From contig JAJEBV010000036.1 in assembly GCA_022822365.1 (NCBI GenBank), positions 1 to 41,042 on the forward strand: a stretch of DNA of 41,042 bases, in the 5' to 3' direction. The notes below the pieces were generated by a model. It saw nothing but the letters and a program-made list of their open reading frames with translations, was not told where the DNA came from and searched no databases. The position numbers and the translations under genes are program-made. This document shows positions 1-7,342 of this stretch, piece after piece. Position 1 is the stretch's first letter. Every line of letters starts with the position of its first letter. Source of the stretch: Thermoanaerobaculia bacterium. GTDB lineage: Bacteria; Acidobacteriota; Thermoanaerobaculia; Multivoradales; Multivoraceae.

Positions 1-136
1 AGCCACTCCGACGCCGAAATGAACCGACTCCGACTCCGCAGGACACCTGACCAGCCACCGACAGACCAGGACGGCATTCAAGGGGACTGCCCACCCCGAA
101 CTCAGCCCTCACGCCCGAGCCGGTGAAACATGCGGG

Positions 137-856
137 CTAGAGCTCTACTCCCAGTCCCAACAGATCCCGCTCCGCCTGCTCCTCCCAGCCACGGTTCGCC
201 GCCGGGCTGGCCGGACTCGGGTGGAGCATCCGCCCGATCGGCACTTCGAGCTCCGCAAGCGAGCGTCGTGCCCGACCTTCCGCGAACGCGCCGATGCCGA
301 CGACCAGTCGCGGTTCCAGCGCATCGACGGCCTGTCGCAGCGCCCGGTCGCAGGCTTCGAACAGCGGTGCCTTCTCGCGCGCCGGCAGCCGGTCCGGGGT
401 CAGGTTCGCGCCACTCTCCAGAAGGAACGCCAGCGGGCAGTAGTTCCATATGACGAAGCGCTTGAAGAACGCCTCCGGGTTCCCGAAGCGCTGCTTCGCC
501 CAGCCCCAGACCCGCCGGCCGCTGACCTCGCTCCGCCGGCAGTCGAAGCCGAGGATCGGCCGTTTCGGATGCTGAACGGCCGGCGGCTCCACCGGAGCGT
601 CGATGCCGAGCCACTCCCGCGCGTGGGCCACCTCGCCGAACGGTACGCCGGTCTGCGTCATGCCCCAGGGACCCGGGTTCATGCCCAGGAGGACCACCCT
701 GCCGGGCCGGTCGCCGGCCAGGTTCAGGTAGGCGTGGTGAGCCGCGCGGGCATGGACCAGCGGGTTGTAGACGTGGGCGACCGGGGGGCCGAAGCCGAGC
801 GCGTCGACCGCCCGGGCCAGTTCGTCAGCGATCGGGATGAGCCGGGAACGGGCCAT
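137..856 (-). CDS. SMUG1-type uracil-DNA glycosylase
   Basis: A base-excision repair enzyme of the uracil-DNA glycosylase superfamily, expected to remove uracil and oxidised pyrimidines from DNA. The 239-residue chain carries the family's active-site segment GMNPGPWGMTQTGVPFGEV (about residues 58-76) and the C-terminal HPSPASPAANRGWEEQ, the SMUG1 counterpart of the DNA-intercalating HPSP loop. Length is typical of bacterial SMUG1 proteins. The ATG at 856 is used. It is the last gene of a minus-strand run and starts 17 bases after the acyl-CoA ligase stop, so co-transcription is likely although the functions seem unrelated. Family assignment is firm; substrate range is inferred. Confidence 0.93.
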   Translation of the reverse strand: MARSRLIPIADELARAVDALGFGPPVAHVYNPLVHARAAHHAYLNLAGDRPGRVVLLGMNPGPWGMTQTGVPFGEVAHAREWLGIDAPVEPPAVQHPKRPILGFDCRRSEVSGRRVWGWAKQRFGNPEAFFKRFVIWNYCPLAFLLESGANLTPDRLPAREKAPLFEACDRALRQAVDALEPRLVVGIGAFAEGRARRSLAELEVPIGRMLHPSPASPAANRGWEEQAERDLLGLGVEL

Positions 857-873
857 GCCGCGCCTCTCCGGAC

Positions 874-2445
874 TCAGACAATCCGCGACGTTTGGCCGGT
901 CCAGTAGCGGTCGCGCAGCAGGCGCTTGTAGAGCTTGCCAGTGGGAAGCCGCGGAAGCTGCTCCTCGAAGTCGATCGACTTCGGCGCCTTGTAGCGGGCG
1001 ACCCGCTCGCGGGCGTAGGCCAGGAGCTCCTCGGCGACGTCCGGGCTCTCTTCGAAGTCCGGCATCAACTGGACGACCGCCTTGACCTCTTCGCCCAGGT
1101 CCTCGTTCGGCACCCCGATCACCGCCACGTCGGCCACCTTCGGATGGAGAACGAGAGCGTCCTCGACCTCCTGGGGATAGATGTTGACGCCGCCCGAGAT
1201 GATCATGAACGCCTTGCGGTCAGTGAGGAAGACGTAGCCGTCTTCGTCCAGATAGCCGACGTCGCCGAGGGTGCTCCAGCGGGCGTGGCGCGGGTGCCGC
1301 GAGCCGAGCGTCTTCTCCCGGTCACCGTGGTACTCGAAGAGATCCGCGTCCTCGGGCGGTTCGAAGAAGATCGTCCCCGGCTCCCCCGCCGGCAGCTCCT
1401 CGCCGTCGTCGTCGCAGATGTGGACCGTCGCGGTAAGGCACTTGCCGACCGTCCCCGGTTTCCTCAGCCACTCGTCCGTTTCGACCGCGCACATGCCGTT
1501 GCCCTCGGAACCGGCGTAGTACTCCAGGATGATCGGCCCCCACCACTCGATCATCCGGCGCTTGACGTCGACCGGGCAGGGAGCGGCGGCGTGGATCGCC
1601 CGCGCATGGCTCGAGAGGTCGTAGCGGTTGCGCGCCTCCTCGGGGAGCTTGAGCATGCGGCTGAACATCGTCGGCACCCATTGGCTGACGGTGATTCCGT
1701 AGTCCTCGATCGCCTTGAGCGAGAGTTCCGGGTCGAAGCGCTCCATCACGACGACCGTGCCGCCGAGCGTCTGCGTGCCGGCGGTGAAACCGAGCGGCGC
1801 CGCGTGGTAGAGCGGCGCCGGCGACAGGTAGATCGAGTCGGCGTCGATGCCGTAGATGCTCGTCAGCACCTCGAAGCGCTGGTCCGGCATCTCCTCGACC
1901 GACAGGCCGGTCAGCGGCCGGAGGATCCCCTTCGGCCTGCCGGTCGTGCCGGAGCTGTAGAGCATCGTGCCGCCACGCGGCTCCTCGGCGAGGGGCTCCG
2001 CCGGGAACGCGGCCGTCGCCTCGCCGTAGTCGTCCCAGCCGGGCGGGATGCCCAGGCCGTCGTCGTCGACGATCAGCCGGCCGGGACACGTCGGGATCAG
2101 GTCGGTCAGTTCGGCGCACGCTTCGGCCAGCTTCGCTGAAGCGACGATGCCCCGCGCGCCGCAGTCCTTGACGATGTACGCCGCCTCCTCGGCGGTCAGG
2201 TAGCGGTTCACCGTCGTCAGGTAGAGGCCCGACCGGATCGCCGCCCAGTAGACCTCGAAGTACCGGGGGTGGTTCTCCATGAAGATCGCCACGTGGTCTT
2301 CCGGCCGCAGGCCCTGGGCGTACCAGAGTTGCGCCAGCCGGTTCGACCGCCGGTCGAGCTCCAGGTAGGTGACCGTCTCGCCGGTCCCGGCCATGATGAC
2401 CGCCGGCTTGTCCGGGGTCTCACGCGCGTACCTGCCGGGATACAT
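874..2445 (-). CDS. AMP-dependent acyl-CoA synthetase/ligase
   Basis: An ANL-superfamily ligase that activates a carboxylic acid as acyl-AMP and transfers it to CoA. The phosphate-binding loop reads MLYSSGTTGRPKGI, the A5 region YYAGSEGNG, and the C-terminal domain holds GDVGYLDEDGYVFLTDR and the catalytic-lysine motif LPRLPTGKLYKRLLRDRYW. At 523 residues it has full family length. ATG at 2445 is preceded by a GGAGG about seven bases upstream. It lies 36 bases after the lipoprotein gene and just before the glycosylase. The overall look is that of FadD-like short- or medium-chain and aromatic acid ligases; the acid substrate cannot be read from the sequence. Confidence 0.92.
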   Translation of the reverse strand: MYPGRYARETPDKPAVIMAGTGETVTYLELDRRSNRLAQLWYAQGLRPEDHVAIFMENHPRYFEVYWAAIRSGLYLTTVNRYLTAEEAAYIVKDCGARGIVASAKLAEACAELTDLIPTCPGRLIVDDDGLGIPPGWDDYGEATAAFPAEPLAEEPRGGTMLYSSGTTGRPKGILRPLTGLSVEEMPDQRFEVLTSIYGIDADSIYLSPAPLYHAAPLGFTAGTQTLGGTVVVMERFDPELSLKAIEDYGITVSQWVPTMFSRMLKLPEEARNRYDLSSHARAIHAAAPCPVDVKRRMIEWWGPIILEYYAGSEGNGMCAVETDEWLRKPGTVGKCLTATVHICDDDGEELPAGEPGTIFFEPPEDADLFEYHGDREKTLGSRHPRHARWSTLGDVGYLDEDGYVFLTDRKAFMIISGGVNIYPQEVEDALVLHPKVADVAVIGVPNEDLGEEVKAVVQLMPDFEESPDVAEELLAYARERVARYKAPKSIDFEEQLPRLPTGKLYKRLLRDRYWTGQTSRIV

Positions 2446-2481
2446 CCTCCGCCTCCGTCTCGCGCTCTTCCCGGCCCAGGC

Positions 2482-3030
2482 TCAGGAACCGACCGGCTCC
2501 ATCTGCCAACTGACCATCGTCTCGATGCGGCAGGCCAGGAAGCGGGTGGCGTCGATCTCGATCTCGGCGTCCACCATCGCGCTCTCCGAGGAATCGAAGG
2601 TGCCGGTGATCACCGCCTCGATCAGGCCGTCCTGGTCGACGCGGACGTCGTTCGGCGTGCGGAACCGGAAGCCGGCGTCGCGGATCCGGATGTTCGCGTT
2701 GGAGTTCCCGAACCTCGTGAAGGCATTGATCAGCGTGGCGCAAGCCTCGGGCTCGCCAACGGCCGCGTCCGCGAGTCCCGGCAGGTGAACGAGGAAAGCG
2801 GCGAGCCGCACGTCGTCATCGTCGCGTTCCAGGATGAAACGGAACTCCTCATCCTGCGGCCCGGTGCCGGCCCACTCGCCGAGGGTGAAGACGACGAGTT
2901 CGACGCCCAGGAGATCGCCCCGCTTGTCGCAGCCGCCGAGCGACAGGAGCAGCAGCGAGGCAACCAGGAGGACGGCCAGACGGCGCGGATGGCTGGAGCG
3001 CGGGGTCGGCGGAGAGTCTGAAGCGAGCAT
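2482..3030 (-). CDS. Small exported lipoprotein, unknown function
   Basis: I do not recognise this family. The 182-residue protein begins with a basic stretch, a leucine/valine-rich core and a lipobox LSLGGC (cysteine at about residue 34), so it should be a lipid-anchored protein outside the cytoplasm. The mature part is acidic and rich in beta-prone sequence, with two further cysteines near the centre and C-terminus. It lies 26 bases downstream of the SSS symporter and 36 upstream of the acyl-CoA ligase, all on the minus strand, so it is probably the tail of the symporter operon or a link to the ligase. Function remains open. Confidence 0.75.
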   Translation of the reverse strand: MLASDSPPTPRSSHPRRLAVLLVASLLLLSLGGCDKRGDLLGVELVVFTLGEWAGTGPQDEEFRFILERDDDDVRLAAFLVHLPGLADAAVGEPEACATLINAFTRFGNSNANIRIRDAGFRFRTPNDVRVDQDGLIEAVITGTFDSSESAMVDAEIEIDATRFLACRIETMVSWQMEPVGS

Positions 3031-3056
3031 CGGGTGACTCGGCGAACGAAGTCACA

Positions 3057-4535
3057 CTATCGCAGCGCCGCGACCCGCCGCCGGCTCGCCAGCAGCAGAC
3101 CGACGCCGAAGATGGTGAGCGTGCCGATGACGGTGATCATGTAGCTGTGCAGCGGAATGCGCAGCATCGCGAGGCCGCCCTCGAGCTGCGGAGACACTGT
3201 CATCCACACGATGACCAGCACCCCCACGAGCACTCCCGCCTGCGCCGCCGCCCGATCCGCCCGGGGCGCCAGGCGGTCGAGCGCGAACAGCCCGAGCAGT
3301 CCGCCGGCGAAGATTCCCGACACCGTCCACCAGACGTCCAGCAGGCTCTCGGCACCGATCATCAGCAGCGCGGCGCCGGTGCCCAGCACTCCGATCACGA
3401 CCGTGGCCCTGCGCAGCACCCGCAGATCCTCTGCCTCGGCGCCATCGGCGTCCGGCTCAGGCCGGATCCAGGTCCGGTAGATGTCGGACAGGAAGACCGT
3501 GGCCGAACTGTTGAACGACGTGTCGATGCTGCTCATCGCGGCCGCGAACAGGGCCGCGATGAGCAGCCCCGCCGCGCCGGACGGCAGCCGGGTCGAGATG
3601 TAGTGCGGGAAGGCCTGGTCAGCGGCTAGGCCGGCCGCCTCGGGCTGTCCCTGAAGAACGACGAACAGCCCGGTGCCGATGAAGAAGAAAACAGCCGAAA
3701 CCGGCAGGTAGAGGCCGGCCGCCAGCCACACGGAGCGAGACGCGGCCCGGTCGCTGTTCGCGGCGTGGTAGCGCTGGACGTAGCTCTGGTCGATGCCGAA
3801 GTTGGTGAAGTTGATGAACAGGCCGTAGACCAGGACGACCCAGAACGTCGAGGTCGTGAAGTCGAATGCGAAGCTGCCGAGCGAGAACTTCTCCGCCGCC
3901 TGAGCCGTCTCGATCAGGCCGCCCAACCCCCCTTGCGCGTCCGCGACCAGGAGTCCGACGACGATCAGAGCACCCACGGTCAGCACCACGCTCTGGATCA
4001 CGTCGGTCCAGATGACCGCCTCGATGCCTCCGACCAGCGTGTAGACCGTGACGACGACGCCCGTGCAGAGAATGATCCAGGCCACCGGCCAGCCGGTCAG
4101 GGCGTTCATCGCCAGGGCGACGCCGAACAGGATCGAACCGACCCGCGCGAACTGCGTCAGGAGGTAGCAGGCAACGGCGTAGGTCCGCGCCCAGCGGCCG
4201 AACCGCGCCTCCAGGTGGTGATACGCCGATATCGCGTCGCCGCGGCGGTAGAACGGAATCCACCAGCGTGCCGCCAGGAACGCCGCCACCGGCAGGGACA
4301 GCGAGAACACGAAGGCGTTCCAGTTGCCGCCGAACGCCTGCCCGGGCACTCCGATGAACGTGTTGCTCGAAAGGAACGTGCCGAACATCGACATGCCGAC
4401 CGCCCAGCCCGGCAGCGCTCCGCCCGCGACCATGAAACCTCGCGCCGTTCCGCTCCGTTTGGCGAGCGAGACGCCCAACACGACCACGCCGACCAGGTAG
4501 GCGGCGAAGACAACGAGATCGGCGCCGGCGGTCAC
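3057..4535 (-). CDS. Sodium:solute symporter (SSS family)
   Basis: A LeuT-fold secondary transporter of the SSS/SGLT family, with about 13 hydrophobic segments over 492 residues. Visible family features include the N-terminal GGALPGWAVGMSMFGTFLSS stretch and the Na+-site region ALFAAAMSSIDTSFNSSATV (about residues 345-365). An ATG at 4568 is available, but the GTG at 4535 overlaps the stop of the upstream sialidase-like gene (GTGA) and leaves a normal N-terminus starting at the first membrane helix, so I chose GTG. Direct coupling to a BNR/sialidase-like gene suggests uptake of the sugar released by that protein, such as a sialic acid or another acidic sugar. The exact solute is inference. 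Confidence 0.92.
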   Translation of the reverse strand: MTAGADLVVFAAYLVGVVVLGVSLAKRSGTARGFMVAGGALPGWAVGMSMFGTFLSSNTFIGVPGQAFGGNWNAFVFSLSLPVAAFLAARWWIPFYRRGDAISAYHHLEARFGRWARTYAVACYLLTQFARVGSILFGVALAMNALTGWPVAWIILCTGVVVTVYTLVGGIEAVIWTDVIQSVVLTVGALIVVGLLVADAQGGLGGLIETAQAAEKFSLGSFAFDFTTSTFWVVLVYGLFINFTNFGIDQSYVQRYHAANSDRAASRSVWLAAGLYLPVSAVFFFIGTGLFVVLQGQPEAAGLAADQAFPHYISTRLPSGAAGLLIAALFAAAMSSIDTSFNSSATVFLSDIYRTWIRPEPDADGAEAEDLRVLRRATVVIGVLGTGAALLMIGAESLLDVWWTVSGIFAGGLLGLFALDRLAPRADRAAAQAGVLVGVLVIVWMTVSPQLEGGLAMLRIPLHSYMITVIGTLTIFGVGLLLASRRRVAALR

Positions 4536-5695
4536 TCGGAAGGCAGGACCGGCGCTTCGTCCGGCCACGCGACGCCGGGCATCGGGTACCGCGGCAGCGC
4601 CGCCGGATCGATGACGACGTGCCGGATGCGAGTCCGCCGGTGCGTGTACGTCACGTGGACCAGCCCGTCACCGGTCTGAATCACCGCCGGATAGGAGTAC
4701 TCGCCGTCCTGGTCCTCCAGCATCAGCGCGGCGTCCCACGTGTCGCCGTCGTCCGAGAGCGCGACGTTCAGCCGCGACCGGGAGCCGGCCCAGGCGCCGT
4801 CGATGCGCACCTTGTGGTTGTACACGAGGAGGTGCCGGCCGTCGGCCAGGGTCACGCCGTCGACGCCCGCGTCCGGGTTGAGCAGGCCGGTGGCGTAGAT
4901 CGGCCCCCAGGTCTTGCCCTCGTCCGCGGAACGGGAAGCGGCGATGCGGCTCTGCTTGGACCGGAACATCGCCAGGAGTTCACCGCCGCCGAGCGTGAAG
5001 ATGGTCGGCTGGATGATCCAGAAGTCCTCGCCGTCCGCCGTCTTGCCGGCCAGCCGCTCGCTGCGCGTCCAGGTTCGGCCCAGATCGGGCGAACGCTCGA
5101 AGTGGGCCCGCCAGGCGGGAGGCTCGGGCGCGTCCTCGATGCTCGAGCCGGCGAGCATCGAGCCGTCGGCGAGAGTGATCGGCTTGTTCTTGATCGGTCC
5201 CAGGATGCCGTCCGGAAGCCGCCGCGGCTCGCTCCAGGTGCGGCCGTCGTCCTGCGATTCCATGACCATCCCCCACCACTCCGGCGGGCTCGGGCCGACC
5301 TTGTAGAAGAGCAGCAGCGGCGCACCGTCCCGGGGCGGCTGGTAGAGGACCGGGTTCCAGGTCGGGTAGCGGGTACCGTCGGCCTGGACGCCGTTGGCCA
5401 CTTCGGCGGGAGCCGTCCAGCGGTCCCCCGCGACGCCGGCGCCCGGCGACGCGGCCCGACCGAGCCGGCTGAACCAGATGCCGACATCGGGGTTGCGCTC
5501 GGCGGTGCCGCCGAACCAGGCCGCGACGAGGGCGCCCGACGCGGTCTCGGCGATCGTCGAGGCGTGGCACTCGGGGTGCGGCGCGTCGTCGAAGACGAAC
5601 TCGGCGAGCACGACGCCGTCCTGGCCCGCCGCCGGCGCCGCCAGCAGCACGATCGTCGCGGCCACAACGCCGGCCCGTAGCCCCGGACCCGTCAC
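4532..5695 (-). CDS. Sialidase-like BNR-repeat exo-glycosidase, secreted
   Basis: A six-bladed sialidase-fold protein of the BNR_2 type. Four Asp boxes are visible: SQDDGRTW, SPDLGRTW, SADEGKTW and SDDGDTW. An N-terminal signal segment (about residues 5-23, ending AAPAAGQDG) predicts export. The block AAWFGGTAERNPDVGIWFSR is typical of exo-alpha-sialidase-annotated proteins in environmental bacteria. The open frame extends to 5947, but that extension only reads through the neighbouring gene in another frame. The GTG at 5695 overlaps the selenoprotein stop as GTGA and immediately precedes the signal peptide, so the protein is 387 residues. Whether it truly cleaves sialic acid, or another acidic sugar, is not shown by the sequence. 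Confidence 0.88.
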   Translation of the reverse strand: MTGPGLRAGVVAATIVLLAAPAAGQDGVVLAEFVFDDAPHPECHASTIAETASGALVAAWFGGTAERNPDVGIWFSRLGRAASPGAGVAGDRWTAPAEVANGVQADGTRYPTWNPVLYQPPRDGAPLLLFYKVGPSPPEWWGMVMESQDDGRTWSEPRRLPDGILGPIKNKPITLADGSMLAGSSIEDAPEPPAWRAHFERSPDLGRTWTRSERLAGKTADGEDFWIIQPTIFTLGGGELLAMFRSKQSRIAASRSADEGKTWGPIYATGLLNPDAGVDGVTLADGRHLLVYNHKVRIDGAWAGSRSRLNVALSDDGDTWDAALMLEDQDGEYSYPAVIQTGDGLVHVTYTHRRTRIRHVVIDPAALPRYPMPGVAWPDEAPVLPSE

Positions 5696-6228
5696 GGCGC
5701 GTCCCCCGCGGCCCCTGCAAGCACAAGTTCTTCCGCCTGCCTCACGATCTCCACCGCCCGCTCCAGGAGCTCCTCCCCGGTCGCACTGCTGATCGGATGC
5801 TCGATGACCGCAAACCCATAGTCCGGCGCGCCGCAGGCGCCAGCCATCAGTTCCGCGCCGTCGACAAACGCCGAAGTCATGACGCCGACCGCCGGCACCC
5901 CCTCGCGCTCGAACGTGACGGCGTCGTGCAGACTGCACGACGAGCAACTCCCTCAGTCGCCGACGCCGGTAATGACCAGCCGCCGCCGGGCCAAACGGCG
6001 GACCAGATCCGCTTCCGCCGGAGCGCTGTAGTTCCCCTTCGTCGCCCGCTCGACCGAAGCCACGCCCCAGCGTTCCCGCAGCAGGGACTCCAGGTGGTCG
6101 AAGAGCGGCTCGACCCCGGCCTTGCCGTTCGACAGCAGCGCGACATCGACGCCTCGGAAAGCGGCGAGCCGCGGTGCCGGTGTAAGCGGAGAAGGCGAAC
6201 CCTCCCAGGACGGATCGAGCACCTGCAC
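5692..6228 (-). CDS. UGSC-motif selenoprotein with in-frame TGA (Sec92)
   Basis: Two open segments, 6228-5956 and 5952-5692, lie in one frame separated only by the TGA at 5955-5953. Reading that codon as selenocysteine gives one 178-residue protein with ITGVGD-U-GSCSSCSLHDAV, the hallmark of the UGSC (seleno)protein family, with U at residue 92. The N-terminal half (LDPSWEG, then VALLSNGKAG) and the C-terminal half (GVPAVGVMTSAF, then a GAPDYGF-IEHP segment) match that family as I remember it. The start is GTG at 6228. The stop overlaps the sialidase-like GTG start. U-x-x-C plus two more cysteines suggests a thiol/selenol redox role, but its biochemistry is unknown to me. selA, selB, selC and selD are not in the window. 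A nonsense mutation is the alternative. Confidence 0.9.
5922..5942 (-). promoter_or_regulatory. Bacterial SECIS hairpin for the UGSC gene
   Basis: Ten bases after the TGA (5955-5953) the minus strand forms a perfect 9-bp stem, CGTCGTGCA pairing with TGCACGACG, capped by the three-base loop GTC. There are 19 bases between the TGA and the loop, and G is the first loop base. Both fit the known requirements for a bacterial SECIS recognised by SelB. The hairpin lies inside the coding sequence, as expected in bacteria. Binding by SelB is inferred. Confidence 0.82.
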
Positions 6229-6248
6229 GGCAGGGAGTGTAGCCGGCC

Positions 6249-7277
6249 CTAGAACCGGTCCGCTTCCCAGAACGCGAACCGTTCCGGCGGCAGGCAGCGA
6301 GCGAGGATGTCGTCTTCGTTGGCCATTCCGAGCCGGACGGCGAGGGCCTCGTCGTCCAGGCTCCGAACCATCCAGGTCGCGGGAGGTCTCGCGCCCGGCG
6401 GCACTTCGTTCCAGGCGGGCCGGGTGTCGATCCGTGCGCCGGCGGACGCCAGCAGGCGTTCCAGCGCTTCGTCGCGGATCAGGGGCAGCCGAATCGACTC
6501 GACGTTCCGCCCGGTCAGCGCTGCCGCCACCAACTCGCGAAGGGCAGCAGCTCCGTCGCGCTCACGGCCCCACTCCAGGACCCGCAGCAGGCCGTTGAAG
6601 TCGGCGACGCGCAGGTAGGCCGTTGCGTGAGTTCCACCGTCCGCGATCCAGATGTCCTCCTTCGGCGTACCGGCAAGCCGGTAGCTGGCCTGCCACTCCT
6701 CCGGGGAACCGCGGTCGACGATGCCGTCGAGCGGCGCGCCGCCGGCGCCTTCAGCGTAGAGGCGCCAGAGCCTCTCGACATCGCTTCGATCGCGCTCGGC
6801 GTCGTACCGGCGGGCATTCGGAGTTTCGGCTCGAGCGCCAGCCGGCCAGCGCAGCGTACGCCAGCCGCGCGACCATGGCCGGTAACCGTACTGTCCGTAC
6901 CACCGCAGCCGTTCGGCCAGTAGGTACGAGAGCACCATCCCGCTCTCACCCATCGCCGCGATCGCCCGCTCGAGCAGCGATCCCGCCACCCCCCGGCGCC
7001 GGGCATCGGGCCGGGTGAAGACACTGCCGATACCGCCCATGGGCAGCACTTCGCCCCCGATCCGGACCCGGCGCGGGAAGATCTGCACGCAGGACACGAG
7101 TTCGCCGCCGCGTTCCGCCACCCACACGTTCCGCGGTTCGAACGCCGGATCGAGTTCGACGTAGCGCCGGAAGAAGCTCCGGCCGCTCTGGTCGTCGGGA
7201 AAGGGCCAGCCGTCGAGCAGATCGAGAAGAGCCTCGATCTCGTCGACGCGCAGGACGCGAAATCGGGTGCCGGCCAT
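6249..7277 (-). CDS. GNAT family N-acetyltransferase
   Basis: An acetyl-CoA-dependent N-acyltransferase. The N-terminal GNAT domain (about residues 5-150) contains the motif-A region VFTRPDARRRGVAGSLLERA, which matches the (R/Q)xxGxG/A acetyl-CoA loop, followed by MVLSYLLAERLRWYGQYGYRP. A second, less conserved domain of about 180 residues follows, so the layout resembles larger Eis-like GNATs, though that subfamily link is tentative. The frame runs up to 7388, but the ATG at 7277 begins where GNAT similarity starts and avoids overlap with the divergent gene at 7343. The UGSC selenoprotein follows 20 bases downstream and may be co-transcribed. Confidence 0.85.
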   Translation of the reverse strand: MAGTRFRVLRVDEIEALLDLLDGWPFPDDQSGRSFFRRYVELDPAFEPRNVWVAERGGELVSCVQIFPRRVRIGGEVLPMGGIGSVFTRPDARRRGVAGSLLERAIAAMGESGMVLSYLLAERLRWYGQYGYRPWSRGWRTLRWPAGARAETPNARRYDAERDRSDVERLWRLYAEGAGGAPLDGIVDRGSPEEWQASYRLAGTPKEDIWIADGGTHATAYLRVADFNGLLRVLEWGRERDGAAALRELVAAALTGRNVESIRLPLIRDEALERLLASAGARIDTRPAWNEVPPGARPPATWMVRSLDDEALAVRLGMANEDDILARCLPPERFAFWEADRF

Positions 7278-7329
7278 GCCGGCGACTCTGCCACGGGGAG
7301 ACGCCCTGCGCGCCTGACGCCCCGGCAAG

Positions 7330-7335
7330 TAGGCT
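7330..7335 (+). promoter_or_regulatory. TANNNT -10 box, leaderless-type promoter
   Basis: TAGGCT lies 7 bases upstream of the GTG at 7343 with no Shine-Dalgarno sequence between them. This spacing puts transcription start at or next to the start codon. It sits in the 65-base divergent region between the GNAT gene and the propeller protein. Confidence 0.5.
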
Positions 7336-7342
7336 TGCGCGG

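Noticed and set aside
1..136. Gene or RNA at the left edge
   Set aside because: Only short frames without motifs and no tRNA-like folding pattern that I can see.
4532..5947. 471-residue form of the sialidase-like protein
   Set aside because: The extra N-terminus is Arg/Gly-rich read-through of the selenoprotein gene and would bury the signal peptide.
5953..5955. Nonsense mutation making the UGSC gene a pseudogene
   Set aside because: The stop falls exactly at the U of the UGSC motif, both sides keep coding character, and a SECIS-like hairpin follows at the right distance.
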